Shown: positions 27,074 to 35,778, counted from the first letter of the stretch. The stretch: DNA of 64,000 nucleotides from CAXBBB01 sp963793245 (GCA_963793245.1 CAWBZG010000002.1:434001-498000), one strand, 5' to 3'. Numbers and translations: made by a program. The notes: generated from the letters alone by a model not told the origin.

Positions 27074-27412
27074 CTATTGGGAGCGACCGGAGATGCCCGT
27101 TCGCATCAACTCGAAGTGCTCGCGGAGGGCGCGGCTCGCTAGCTGAGTCCGCATGCCGGTTTCGGCCATGTCGAGCATTTCGTGTTCGAGAACGGGGGCG
27201 TCGGCGTCGAGCGAGACGGTGCTCTTCAGATCGTCGGCATCGCGCACGCCGGGGACACCGCGCCGCATCTCCTGCAGGTGCTCCTCAAACGTGACGTTCA
27301 TCCGGCGATAGCCCGGCGTGTCGAGGTTGGCGAGGTTCGAGTTGATCGCCTGGGTCCGCTTGGTGTACGCGCCCATCGCCTGGCGTAAGACCTGAACTTT
27401 GACGGTATCCAT
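27074..27412 (-). CDS. flgB: Flagellar basal-body rod protein FlgB
   Basis: The 112-residue product starts at the ATG at 27412 (MDTVKVQVLRQAMGAYTKRT) and carries the rod motif INSNLANLDTPGYRR followed by VTFEEHLQEM. The C-terminal half is helical with MAETGMRTQLASRALREHFE. FlgB is the proximal rod protein. A longer upstream extension of this frame was rejected because it has no homology-like sequence and crosses the promoter. A sigma-54-type promoter lies 34 bases before the start. Confidence 0.93.
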   Translation of the reverse strand: MDTVKVQVLRQAMGAYTKRTQAINSNLANLDTPGYRRMNVTFEEHLQEMRRGVPGVRDADDLKSTVSLDADAPVLEHEMLDMAETGMRTQLASRALREHFELMRTGISGRSQ

Positions 27413-27445
27413 AGCAGCGGGGAAGAGGTGACGCTGTGGAGTGGG

Positions 27446-27459
27446 GCAACCGGCGTGCC
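27446..27459 (-). promoter_or_regulatory. Sigma-54-type promoter of the flgB operon
   Basis: GGCACGCCGGTTGC on the minus strand has the GGCAC-N5-TTGC pattern of sigma-54 promoters. It is identical over 14 bases to the one upstream of fliF and stands at the same distance (34 bases) from the ATG. It predicts RpoN control of early or middle flagellar genes. Confidence 0.72.
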
Positions 27460-27667
27460 GAGCGCCTATCTCGACTGAGGCGCGGATGGGCGGAAGGATT
27501 GACCGATGCGCGTGCGAACTGATGCGGAATGGGTTGCCGTCTGGAGTAGAAATGCAAGCTCGACCGGAGTGGCGTTGCCTGCGCGCTACTTTGCGGATAG
27601 TCGGCCTGGTGCGCGGCTCGTCGCCCCCGATCACCAGACCCAATCTTCCGTGTTCCCCACTGCTCCC

Positions 27668-28228
27668 ATGCGTTTTCTCGTCCTGTTCGCTCTCTGCCTC
27701 GCCGCCTGCACCTCGCCCGACGCACCTACCGCAGACGATGCGTCCGAAGCCACGACCGTCTATCTCGTCCGTCACGCCGAGAAGGTGGACGAGAGCGCTG
27801 ATCCGCCGCTGTCCGAGATCGGCATGGCGCGGGCGCAGGCACTGGCCGATTCGTTGGCGCCCGGCGGCATCGACGCAGTCTTGGTGACGCCCTACCAGCG
27901 CACCAGCCTGACGGCGCAGCCCCTGACCGAGCGGCTGGCGATAACGCCCACCGTTGTGTCCAACGACGGAGGCGTCGACAGCCTCGCCGTGCGCACGGCT
28001 CGTGCTGTTCGCGCGCTGCCTGCCGGGAGTCGCGTGCTCGTTGTCGGGCACAGCAACACGGTCGGCCCGACGGTCGAAGCGCTGGGTGGCCCGACTACCG
28101 CCGACCTGCCCAGTTGCGAATACGACACCCTCTTCGAGGTCACGCTCGCAGAAGACGTAGCGTTCGTGGCGCGCACCTACGGAGACGGGGGAGAGGGCTG
28201 CGCCATGCCAATGGATCTGGAACTGTAA
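27668..28228 (+). CDS. Histidine phosphatase superfamily lipoprotein
   Basis: The 186-residue product has a lipoprotein signal (FLVLFALCLAAC, Cys at residue 14) and the phosphoglycerate-mutase-like catalytic motif YLVRHAEK. Later blocks are SPL-type LSEIGMARAQALADSL and the second catalytic histidine in VLVVGHSNTVGP. It should be a periplasmic or outer-membrane-tethered phosphatase of the SixA/histidine phosphatase clan. The substrate is unknown. It is divergent from the flagellar cluster. Confidence 0.85.
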   Translation: MRFLVLFALCLAACTSPDAPTADDASEATTVYLVRHAEKVDESADPPLSEIGMARAQALADSLAPGGIDAVLVTPYQRTSLTAQPLTERLAITPTVVSNDGGVDSLAVRTARAVRALPAGSRVLVVGHSNTVGPTVEALGGPTTADLPSCEYDTLFEVTLAEDVAFVARTYGDGGEGCAMPMDLEL

Positions 28229-28284
28229 CCGGTCATCTATAGCCGTGTCTGTCAGTACCTCTCCCCATCCTTCTGAGCCGAGCC

Positions 28285-29754
28285 GTGTCCTTCGCCTCCA
28301 CCACCGATCCGGCTGCGCCGCGCGTCACGTTCGGACAAGCGCTGTTGCCGATCCTGGTGCTGCTCGGGTTGGTGACGTACGGACTGATCCTGCGGCCTCA
28401 GGTGTTCGGGCAACCGGCGTTTCCGCTCGAAGTCGTGTTCGTGCTCGCGGCCACGTTCGCTGTCGCCGAACTGCGAATTCTGGGGCATCGGTGGGCCGAC
28501 GTTCAGGCCACCATCGTCGCCAAGCTGACGCGTGCGCTGCCGGCGTTTTTCATCTTCTTCGGCATCGGCATGATCATCGGAAGCTGGATGGTGGCGGGGA
28601 CGATTCCGATGCTGATCTATTACGGCTTGAAACTGATCCACCCGTCGGTTCTCTACCTGAGCGCGTTTCTGGTGCCCGTCGTGTTCTCGCTGCTCACAGG
28701 CACGTCGTGGGGATCGGCGGGGACGGTCGGCGTGGTCGTGATTGGGATTGCGTCGGCGATGGGTGGTGATCTGGGCATCACGGCGGGCGCAGTCGTCGGC
28801 GGAGCGTTCTTCGGCGACAAGCTCTCGCCGCTCTCGGACACGACCAACATCGCCGCGATTGCCGCTGACATCGACGTATTTGAGCACATCCGGTCGATGC
28901 TGTGGACGACCGTCCCCGCCGCGCTCATCGCCTGTTCGGTCTACGCCGTCATGGGGTTCGTCCGCCCGCCCGCCATCGTTGGGGCCGATCTGGGACAGAT
29001 GCAGCCGTTCCTGAACGCGCTCGACTCCATCTACTCGTTCCACGTGCTGCTGCTCGTCCCGCCCCTCGTCGTGCTCGGCGGGTCGATGCTGCGGATGCCG
29101 ACGGTGCCGACGCTCGTCGTCTCGACCCTGACTGCGTGCCTGCTCGCGCTGGTCTTCCAGCCGTTCACGCTGGCCGACGTGCTCCAATCCGTCTATCGTG
29201 GGTTCGACACGTCGATGGCGCCGTGGGCAGTCGGCGTGACCGACGGAGTGACGACTCTGCTCGACCGAGGCGGACTCTACGCGCTCGTCGACGCCGTCGT
29301 GATCGCGATCACCGTCTTCTTCTTCATCGGCGCGATGGACCACGTCAAGGCCATCGACACCGTCGTCAACCGGGCGTTTCGGTTTGCCAAAGGCCGCATC
29401 GCCACGATCTGGTCGACGCTGGCGGCGGCGGCCATCACCAACTCGCTCACGTCGAACCAGTACGCGACCAGCTTCATCGTCGCCGATGCGTTCAAGGCGA
29501 AGTACGACGCGCTGGGTCTGTCGCGCAAGGTGCTCTCGCGCTCGCTCGAAGACACCGGGACGATGCTCGAAAGCGTGGTCCCGTGGACGCCGTCGGCGGT
29601 CTTCATGGTGGCGACGCTGGGCGTTCCGTTCGCCGCTTACGCCCCGTGGCAGGTGCTGTCGTTCGCAGGTTTCGCTGTCGCCTTCTTGCTGCCGGTCCTG
29701 GGCATCGGCCTGTTCGCAAGCGATCCGCCCCGAGAACCGCGCGATGTTGTCTGA
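28285..29754 (+). CDS. Na+/H+ antiporter NhaC-family membrane protein
   Basis: The 489-residue protein has about a dozen hydrophobic segments with the NhaC-type signatures LTGTSWGSAGTVGVVVIGIA and GGAFFGDKLSPLSDTTNIAA, and near the C-terminus TNSLTSNQYATSFIVAD and LEDTGTMLESVVPWT. Such carriers exchange sodium for protons, or transport organic substrates such as malate/lactate (MleN-type), across the inner membrane. The start is GTG at 28285. It is followed 49 bases later by the GH47 lipoprotein gene; a functional link is not evident. Confidence 0.9.
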   Translation: MSFASTTDPAAPRVTFGQALLPILVLLGLVTYGLILRPQVFGQPAFPLEVVFVLAATFAVAELRILGHRWADVQATIVAKLTRALPAFFIFFGIGMIIGSWMVAGTIPMLIYYGLKLIHPSVLYLSAFLVPVVFSLLTGTSWGSAGTVGVVVIGIASAMGGDLGITAGAVVGGAFFGDKLSPLSDTTNIAAIAADIDVFEHIRSMLWTTVPAALIACSVYAVMGFVRPPAIVGADLGQMQPFLNALDSIYSFHVLLLVPPLVVLGGSMLRMPTVPTLVVSTLTACLLALVFQPFTLADVLQSVYRGFDTSMAPWAVGVTDGVTTLLDRGGLYALVDAVVIAITVFFFIGAMDHVKAIDTVVNRAFRFAKGRIATIWSTLAAAAITNSLTSNQYATSFIVADAFKAKYDALGLSRKVLSRSLEDTGTMLESVVPWTPSAVFMVATLGVPFAAYAPWQVLSFAGFAVAFLLPVLGIGLFASDPPREPRDVV

Positions 29755-29803
29755 TCCGTCTGCGCGCGTACCTTCGCCAATCCCTCACCCTTGCATCTCC
29801 CTC

Positions 29804-31186
29804 ATGTCTCGACTATCCGCCGCGCTCTCCTGCCTCGCCCTGCTGCTGCTCGCCGCTTGCGCATCGCCCGAATCCGAAGCGCCGGTCGTCGATGCTGGGC
29901 CGGACGAAGCCACGCTCGCCGATGCCCGCGAGCGCGTCAAGGCTGAGTTTCTGCACGCATGGCACGGCTATCGCTCGCACGCGTGGGGCTACGACGACCT
30001 GAAGCCGCTCTCCAAATCGGGCCACAACTGGTACGATCACGCGATCTACACGACGCCCGTCGACGCGATGAGCACGATGTTGCTGATGGGATTGGACGCC
30101 GAGGCGGATAGCACGGTCGCTTTCGTCGCCGAGAACCTGTCGTTCGACCACGACATGTCGGTCCAGGTGTTCGAGATCACGATCCGGCATCTGGGCGGGC
30201 TGTTGTCGGCCTACCAGATGACCGGCGATGAGCGGCTGCTGGATCTGGCCGAGGACCTGGGGACGCGCCTGCTGCCCGCGTTTGAGTCGGCGACGGGGAT
30301 GCCGTACCGCTACGTCAACCTGCGGACAGGCGAGGTGCGCGACGGCAACACCAACCCCGCCGAGTCGGGCACGCTGCTGATCGAGTTCGGCACGCTGAGC
30401 AAACTGACGGACAATCCGATTTTCTACGACACGGCCAAACGCGCCCTCGTCGCGATCTTTGAGCGCCGCTCCGACATCGGACTCGTCGGCACTACGCTCG
30501 ACGTCGAAACCGGCGAGTGGACCGGGACCGACAGCAGCATCAGCGCCTACATCGACTCGTACTACGAGTACCTGCTCAAATGTGCGATTCTGTTCGACGA
30601 TGCCGACTGCCGCGCGATGTGGGAAGCGTCGATCCCCGCCGTCAACCGCTACCTCGCCGACTCGACCGACACCGGTCTGTGGTACGGCCACGCCGACATG
30701 AACACGGGCGAGCGGACAGCTACGGCCTACGGCGCCTTGGACGCGTTCTGGCCCGGCGTTCTCGCTCTGTCCGGCGACGTGGAGCAGGCTAAAGCATTGC
30801 AGGCGTCGTCGTTCAAGATGTGGAATCTGCACGGCATCGAACCCGAGCGGCTGGACTATAGCACGATGGAAGTCACGAGCGCGCGGTATCCGCTGCGGCC
30901 CGAAATCGTCGAATCGGCCTACATCCTGCACCACTACACCGGCGACTCCAGCTATCGCACGATGGGCCTGTCGCTGTTCGACGACTTCGTCCGATACTGC
31001 CGCGCGGACGCTGGCTACGCGACGCTGGCGAGCGTCGTCACCAAGGAGAAGGCCGACGAGCAGCAGAGTTTTCTGTTCGCCGAGACGTTCAAGTATTACT
31101 ACCTGCTCTTCTCGCCCGCCGACGTGCTGGATTACGAGGGCGTCGTCTTCAACACCGAAGCGCACCCGATTCGCCGGACGTGGTGA
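29804..31186 (+). CDS. Glycoside hydrolase family 47 lipoprotein (class I alpha-mannosidase-like)
   Basis: The 460-residue product has a lipobox (ALLLLAAC) and the GH47 landmarks in order: HAWHGYRSHAWGYDDLKPLS, FEITIRHLGGLLSAYQMTGD (a catalytic Glu), GTLLIEFGTLSKLTDNP, AYIDSYYEYLLK (a catalytic Asp), LRPEIVESAY (a catalytic Glu) and NTEAHP near the end, whose Thr binds the calcium ion in known members. All key residues are present, so activity is expected. GH47 enzymes remove alpha-1,2-mannose and are mainly eukaryotic, with scattered bacterial members. Here it is probably exported and lipid-anchored for glycan degradation. Confidence 0.9.
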   Translation: MSRLSAALSCLALLLLAACASPESEAPVVDAGPDEATLADARERVKAEFLHAWHGYRSHAWGYDDLKPLSKSGHNWYDHAIYTTPVDAMSTMLLMGLDAEADSTVAFVAENLSFDHDMSVQVFEITIRHLGGLLSAYQMTGDERLLDLAEDLGTRLLPAFESATGMPYRYVNLRTGEVRDGNTNPAESGTLLIEFGTLSKLTDNPIFYDTAKRALVAIFERRSDIGLVGTTLDVETGEWTGTDSSISAYIDSYYEYLLKCAILFDDADCRAMWEASIPAVNRYLADSTDTGLWYGHADMNTGERTATAYGALDAFWPGVLALSGDVEQAKALQASSFKMWNLHGIEPERLDYSTMEVTSARYPLRPEIVESAYILHHYTGDSSYRTMGLSLFDDFVRYCRADAGYATLASVVTKEKADEQQSFLFAETFKYYYLLFSPADVLDYEGVVFNTEAHPIRRTW

Positions 31187-31207
31187 AGCTGGCGCGCTGC
31201 TCTAACC

Positions 31208-33403
31208 TCACCGCGTGTACGCCAGCGTGAACCCGGCAAAAGCGCTGCGGCGAAACGTCGTCAGGTCAAGCGTGCGCGAGGCGTAATCGGCTGTGTAGGT
31301 GTAGCCCAGCGCGTTGGCGTGGTCGGCGGCGTTGGAGAGGGCGCCGAATACCGTTAGCGCTAGCCCGTCGCGGATCGGCCAGTAGTGGCTGACTTGCAGG
31401 TCGACGCGCGCGAACGAGGGGAGCCGCTCTGATCCGACGTCGCCTTCGACCGGCAGCCAGTAGCCGCCTGCATCTTCGCCTCGAATGATCGGCGTGTGCG
31501 GTGCGCCCGACGCCCAGCGAATCGCTCCGCCGACGTACCAGAATCCGACGACGCGCAGCTTGCCGACGACCGATAGGTTGTGCCGCACGTCGAACGGTGC
31601 CGGGCCGCGCTGCACGTCGACCGCCGAGCCTAGCTGCCGCGTTTGGTCGCGCTCGGCTTGTAAGAAGCTGTAGCTGATCCACCCGTTGGCGCGCGTGCGC
31701 AGAAAGGCGCCATACTGGACGAACAGGTCGACGCCGCGCGCCAGCCCGGACCCGATGGATGAGAGAGGAGCGTCGGCGGTTTCGATGGCGAGGTGGCGGT
31801 ACGGTTTGGTGTAAGCCTCGGCGCGGAGCGTCAGCAGATCGCGTGTGTAGAACGCTCCGGCGATCCAGTGCTCGGCGCGGGCTGCGGAAAGGGAGGCGCT
31901 GCCGGACTCGGAGTTGTACTCGAACGGCGCGGCGAACTGGTGGTAGATGCCCCACGCCGCCCTGAATCGGAGCGCGTCCGTCGCCGCCCAAACAGCCTCG
32001 ACGCGTGGATCGACGACCGTCTGATCTGCCAGCGTGTGGTGATCCGTCCGCACTCCGGTCGTGACGACGAGCCTACGCAGTGGCTGTATCGACGCCTCGA
32101 CGTAGCCGCCGATGCGGTCGGCTGCGATGCGTTCGTCCAGCGTGTAGACCGACGCGCCCGGCGCCAGCGCATCGTCGCCGACGGGGATCGTGCCCTCGAA
32201 ACGGCTCGTCGACCGCTCGAACTCACCGCCGCCGCGCAGGGTGATCGTCTTGGACAAGCTCCTCTCCGCGTCGACGCGCGCCTGGATTGCGCTTTCGGTC
32301 GGACGGAGATCGAGCGCTCCCAGCGTGCGGCGCGATCCGTAGCGGTTGGCGGCGACGGTGGCTTCGATGAACGTGTCGCCCCACAGGTCTTGCCACGAGA
32401 GCGCGCCCAGCCCGCGTTCGGACGTACTGCGGTACGTGCCCGTCGCCGTCGGCTCGTCGACCAGAACGCCCAGACGGTCAGTTGCGCCGAAGCCGAATAG
32501 CTTGATGCGGCCCGCATCGCCGTAGGCGTAGGTGAGGCTCGCCGATCCATCGGCCCCGCGTGGCGTCGTCTCGAAGTCGCCATCGCGCCCGTTGACGGCA
32601 AAGAGCAGGTCAGTCGCGCTGCGGTTGCCGGTCAGTCGCAGTCCGAGCGATCCGGGGACGATAGGGGCTGAGATTTCGCCGCCGCCTCCGGCGAGTCCGG
32701 CGGTGACAGATGCGGTTCGTTCGGTCGGAAGGTCCGGCGTGTCTAGGTCGAGGACGGCGGAGAGGGCGTTGCCGTACCGCGCGCCGAATCCGCCCGATGC
32801 GAACGACGACCCGGCGACCAGAAACGGTGGGATCGTCCCAAACGCGCCGTCCGTAGGCGACTCGTATTTGTAGGGATGCGACACGAACGCTCCGTCGATC
32901 AGCGTCCGAGTTTCGCTGGGCATACCGCCTCGCACGTACAACCCGGCGCCGTCGCCCACCGTTGTGACGCCCGGAAAGCTCTGGATTGCGCGAAACAGGT
33001 CGGCAGAAGCTCCAGGCGTCGTCACGACTTCGAGCGGCGAGAGCGTGACCGTTTCGGCGTCGCCCGTCGTGAACGCTGCCGTGACGACTGCTTCGTCGAG
33101 CGCGATCAGCGTCTGCCGCAGTACGAACCGGACGTGGACCGTGTCGCCCTTGAGGTCGACTGCTCGCTCATCCGTCTCCATTCCCAGCATCGACGCGCGG
33201 ACGACCTGCTGTCCCGTCGCTCGCGTCCGAAACGAGAATCGTCCGTCGCGGTCCGTCGCCGCCCCGTCAATCGTCCCGACGACTTGGACGCCTGCCGACG
33301 GAAGCCCAACGCTTCGCCCGTCGACGACCTCGCCGACGATGACGGTTTGCGCTCGCACGCTGGGACACAGAGCAAGAGCGGGGAGCAGCAGCAGGCGGAG
33401 CAT
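31208..33403 (-). CDS. TonB-dependent receptor with carboxypeptidase-like N-domain
   Basis: The 731-residue product has a signal peptide (ending SVRAQ), a CarboxypepD_reg-like domain (VIVGEVVDGRSVGLPSAGVQ, FSFRTRATGQQVVRASMLG), then the plug (FRAIQSFPGVTTVGDGAGLYVRGG) and a 22-strand-type barrel with FNAAD-like SNAADHANALGY and a last strand ending FAGFTLAYTR. It is intact, unlike the receptor at 15985. No DUF4249 or SusD partner lies next to it. The substrate is unknown. The GH47 gene converges on it. Confidence 0.88.
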   Translation of the reverse strand: MLRLLLLPALALCPSVRAQTVIVGEVVDGRSVGLPSAGVQVVGTIDGAATDRDGRFSFRTRATGQQVVRASMLGMETDERAVDLKGDTVHVRFVLRQTLIALDEAVVTAAFTTGDAETVTLSPLEVVTTPGASADLFRAIQSFPGVTTVGDGAGLYVRGGMPSETRTLIDGAFVSHPYKYESPTDGAFGTIPPFLVAGSSFASGGFGARYGNALSAVLDLDTPDLPTERTASVTAGLAGGGGEISAPIVPGSLGLRLTGNRSATDLLFAVNGRDGDFETTPRGADGSASLTYAYGDAGRIKLFGFGATDRLGVLVDEPTATGTYRSTSERGLGALSWQDLWGDTFIEATVAANRYGSRRTLGALDLRPTESAIQARVDAERSLSKTITLRGGGEFERSTSRFEGTIPVGDDALAPGASVYTLDERIAADRIGGYVEASIQPLRRLVVTTGVRTDHHTLADQTVVDPRVEAVWAATDALRFRAAWGIYHQFAAPFEYNSESGSASLSAARAEHWIAGAFYTRDLLTLRAEAYTKPYRHLAIETADAPLSSIGSGLARGVDLFVQYGAFLRTRANGWISYSFLQAERDQTRQLGSAVDVQRGPAPFDVRHNLSVVGKLRVVGFWYVGGAIRWASGAPHTPIIRGEDAGGYWLPVEGDVGSERLPSFARVDLQVSHYWPIRDGLALTVFGALSNAADHANALGYTYTADYASRTLDLTTFRRSAFAGFTLAYTR

Positions 33404-33515
33404 GGCGGTGTTGGAGTAGACACCGTGAGGCTACCGCACCTGACCACAGGTTGGCTATCGCACGCCGACGAACCGCGTCACGAGGCGACGAAGCGTGGCG
33501 GGAGATCAAAACGCG

Positions 33516-34466
33516 TCACATCTCCCCGCGAAGAACCAGCCTCTCGCTAATGAACGCTGCGACTCGGTCGAGGGAATGATTAGCGGCAGGAAGCCAAGGC
33601 GTAAACAGTTGCCACAGGTGGAAGGCGTTCTCGTCGATGTGCAGCGAGACATCTGCTCCGGCACGCGTAGCATACTCAGCGAGCAGGCGGCTGTCGTCGA
33701 GCAGCACTTCGCGCCCGCCGACTTCGATGTGAGTTGGTGGAAGCATCGAAAGGTCGGCGAGAAGTGGGGACTTCTCTGGATTGTCGTCCGGCAGGTGACT
33801 CATCGCCATCTCAGCGAACGCGCGGTCGCCCTCGTCGTCGATCATCGGATCACGCGGCGTATTGAGCTGACGTGTCTGGCTCTTGCCGCTCCGGTCGGTG
33901 TTGGGCGAGAGGAGGACGAGAGCATCTGCGGGGCGACCATCGCGGGCCAGGTGGAGCGCAGTGTTGAGCGCCTGATGCCCCCCTGCGCTGATACCGCCCA
34001 AGACCAGTCGACAACCGGCGTCTTGGACAGCACGCGCGGCTGCGAGGGCGTCGGCGAGTTGGGCGGGCCAAATGTATTCGGGAGCAGACCGATAGCGCGG
34101 TGCGAACGTCGGCAGATCCGTAGCTGTGGCGACGTAGGCCAGCAGCCGCTCGTGTGACTCGGGCGAACCGAGCACGTACCCGCCCCCGCCCAGCCAAACA
34201 ACGACGGCCTCTGCATCTGTCCACGGATCGGGAGACGAGCCGAAGAGCAGTCCGTCGATACCAATCTCGACGGAGCGCCCAAGGGTCGAAGGCGATCCCG
34301 CTGCATCGCCCCGCAGCAGTCGTTCAAACGCCGGGCGCATCTCGCCGACCGTCTCGCCCAAGTCGACCGATTCTGCCCAACGCTCGACGTCGCGGAAGCC
34401 GACTGGACCGCTGAACGGGCCGCCTGCTTGTGCTGCAACCTGCGCCGCATCGAATGCGGTTGCCAT
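33516..34466 (-). CDS. Alpha/beta hydrolase of the HSL-like type with an altered oxyanion motif
   Basis: The 316-residue product has the nucleophile elbow GGISAGGHQ (GxSxG), the acid-side block SMLPPTHIEVGGREVLLDDS, and the late catalytic-histidine region HIDENAFHLWQLF. The oxyanion stretch reads VVWLGGGGYVLGS where HSL esterases usually have HGGG. The first position is Leu, so this conserved His is missing although the glycines remain. It should hydrolyse an ester or lactone, but with reduced confidence. Its start overlaps the SDR stop by one base (TGATG), so the two form an operon. Confidence 0.8.
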   Translation of the reverse strand: MATAFDAAQVAAQAGGPFSGPVGFRDVERWAESVDLGETVGEMRPAFERLLRGDAAGSPSTLGRSVEIGIDGLLFGSSPDPWTDAEAVVVWLGGGGYVLGSPESHERLLAYVATATDLPTFAPRYRSAPEYIWPAQLADALAAARAVQDAGCRLVLGGISAGGHQALNTALHLARDGRPADALVLLSPNTDRSGKSQTRQLNTPRDPMIDDEGDRAFAEMAMSHLPDDNPEKSPLLADLSMLPPTHIEVGGREVLLDDSRLLAEYATRAGADVSLHIDENAFHLWQLFTPWLPAANHSLDRVAAFISERLVLRGEM

Positions 34467-35266
34467 CAGACGTTGATCGTCTGCACCGCTCCACCGTCGA
34501 CGCGATAGTTCGAGCCGGTGACGAAGGACGCGCGCTCAGAGCAGAGAAACGCCACTACAGGCGCTACTTCGTCCGCTCGCCCACGTCGCCCGACGACCAA
34601 ATGCGGACGCTCCTCCTTGAGAAACGACTCGACGGCTTCCTCTTCGCTGACACCCATCTCCTTGGCGCGCTTCTCCATCATACCGTCCGTCATGTCCGTC
34701 TTGATAAAGGCCGGAGCGATGCAGTTGATGAGGACTCCTTTCTGCGTGTACACCTGGCTCATGCCTTTGGCGAACGTCAGCGTGGCAGCCTTCGAAGCGT
34801 TGTACACCACCTCGTCCGGGTATGCCTGCGCCACGTTCTCACTCACCACAAACACGACCCGGCCCCATCCGCGCTCCAGCATCGGCGGGATGAACGCCTT
34901 GCTCATCCGCACGCCCGAAAGAAAGTCGACTTCCCACGCGTGATTCCAGTCTTCCTCGCTGATGTCGCGCAGCGGGTCGCCCTTGGCTCCGGTCACGCCT
35001 GCTGCGTGGAAGAGAATATCGACGTCCCAGTCGACGGCGGCTTTGACTTTGTCGGCACCCTGCTGACTGGACAGGTCGGCGACGACGGTGACCAAGTCGT
35101 CGCTCTCGCCGCCCAGTTTGTCGGCAGCCTGCTTGAGTTCGTCAGCGTCCAGGTCGGTGAGGAGGAGGCGTACGCCTTCGTCCTTGAGAATCTTGGCTGT
35201 TTCGAGTGCGATGTCGCCTGCGGCGCCCGTGATGACCGCAGCGCGGCCCGATATTTTGAGGTCCAT
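34466..35266 (-). CDS. Short-chain dehydrogenase/reductase, operonic with the hydrolase
   Basis: The 266-residue product starts at the ATG at 35266 (MDLKISGRAAVITGAAG). It has the cofactor motif TGAAGDIAL, DLDADELK, a HAAG variant of NNAG, and a catalytic block SENVAQAYPDEVVYNASK with the YxxxK pair. The C-terminal FLCSERASFVTGSNYRVDGG closes a classical FabG-like SDR. It lacks any neighbour that reveals its substrate except the overlapping hydrolase, suggesting a small catabolic pair acting on one ester or alcohol compound. Confidence 0.88.
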   Translation of the reverse strand: MDLKISGRAAVITGAAGDIALETAKILKDEGVRLLLTDLDADELKQAADKLGGESDDLVTVVADLSSQQGADKVKAAVDWDVDILFHAAGVTGAKGDPLRDISEEDWNHAWEVDFLSGVRMSKAFIPPMLERGWGRVVFVVSENVAQAYPDEVVYNASKAATLTFAKGMSQVYTQKGVLINCIAPAFIKTDMTDGMMEKRAKEMGVSEEEAVESFLKEERPHLVVGRRGRADEVAPVVAFLCSERASFVTGSNYRVDGGAVQTINV

Positions 35267-35390
35267 GTCGGAATAAAAGTCAGTTGGAGTGACTATCACT
35301 CTGCTAACCCGCCGAAAGATGCTCGTTGCGACAGACGTTTCCGAATCGTGAAGTCCGATGAGTTCTCGTTTCGCCTCCAGCCAAACACAG

Positions 35391-35423
35391 AAAGCCGACT
35401 CCTACAAAGAGGAATCGGCTTTC
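35391..35423. terminator. Hairpin A, downstream of the tRNA-Pro remnant
   Basis: AAAGCCGACTCCT pairs with AGGAATCGGCTTT around a six-base loop, with A and T runs on the outer sides. It is nearly identical to hairpin B at 35741-35775. It ends the minus-strand unit containing the GIY-YIG ORF and pseudo-tRNA. Confidence 0.85.
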
Positions 35424-35428
35424 CGAGT

Positions 35429-35483
35429 CGGGGTGGCGGGATTTGAACACACGACCTTCCCGCTCGGGCGGGACGCGCTACGT
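35429..35483 (-). pseudogene. Degenerate tRNA-Pro fragment
   Basis: The 3' part of tRNA-Pro is copied here: the acceptor 3' strand, the T-loop TTCAAAT and part of the anticodon arm match the intact gene at 35779. But the T-stem has a mismatch, no proper seven-base anticodon loop can be drawn, and the 5' D-arm and acceptor are absent. The fragment abuts the stop of the GIY-YIG gene. It cannot be a working tRNA. Confidence 0.8.
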
Positions 35484-35726
35484 TTGGGAAATCCACTCGC
35501 GGACTCGCGACGGCTTTTTCCACTGCTTCAACTTGCGCTCGCATTGGGCAGCCTCCGCACGTGTGGCGAACTGTTTGGCGCCCAGCAGTCGCCAGGGACC
35601 ACGCCCACGCGTCGATATCGTGTGCCCAGCATTGTGTTCGGCAAGGCGACGCTCCACATCGGCCGTACATCCGATATAGAGACGCCCAGACGTCTCTGAC
35701 TCCAAGATGTAGACGGAGAACGACAT
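35478..35726 (-). CDS. GIY-YIG nuclease superfamily protein
   Basis: The 82-residue product is a lone GIY-YIG domain: YILESETSGRLYIGCTADVERRLAEHN carries the YI..YIG pair and the conserved arginine. Then come GPWRLLGAKQFATRAEAAQCE and KLKQWKK. It matches the UvrC/URI-like small proteins common in Bacteroidota genomes, where they often sit near tRNA genes. It lies between an intact tRNA-Pro and a truncated copy of it, and its last codons abut that copy. It could be a remnant homing-type element or a cellular nuclease; activity is inferred. Confidence 0.85.
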   Translation of the reverse strand: MSFSVYILESETSGRLYIGCTADVERRLAEHNAGHTISTRGRGPWRLLGAKQFATRAEAAQCERKLKQWKKPSRVREWISQT

Positions 35727-35740
35727 GAGTGTATGAATGC

Positions 35741-35775
35741 AGAAAGCCGACTCCTATTGAAAGGAATCGGCTTTC
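35741..35775. terminator. Hairpin B, downstream of tRNA-Pro
   Basis: AGAAAGCCGACTCCT pairs with AGGAATCGGCTTTCT, with only four to six bases of loop. It follows the tRNA-Pro gene on the minus strand and should end its transcript. The same hairpin is duplicated at 35391-35423 beyond the GIY-YIG gene. Confidence 0.85.
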
Positions 35776-35778
35776 TGA

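Noticed and set aside
27413..28051. Long upstream extension of flgB
   Set aside because: It crosses the sigma-54 promoter and is antisense to the histidine phosphatase gene; the FlgB family starts at 27412.
28252..29343. 363-residue minus-strand frame opposite the NhaC gene
   Set aside because: It is Arg/His/Asp-rich shadow sequence with no domain; the plus strand has clear antiporter motifs.
35429..35483. A second functional tRNA-Pro
   Set aside because: No seven-base anticodon loop, a mismatched T-stem and no 5' half.
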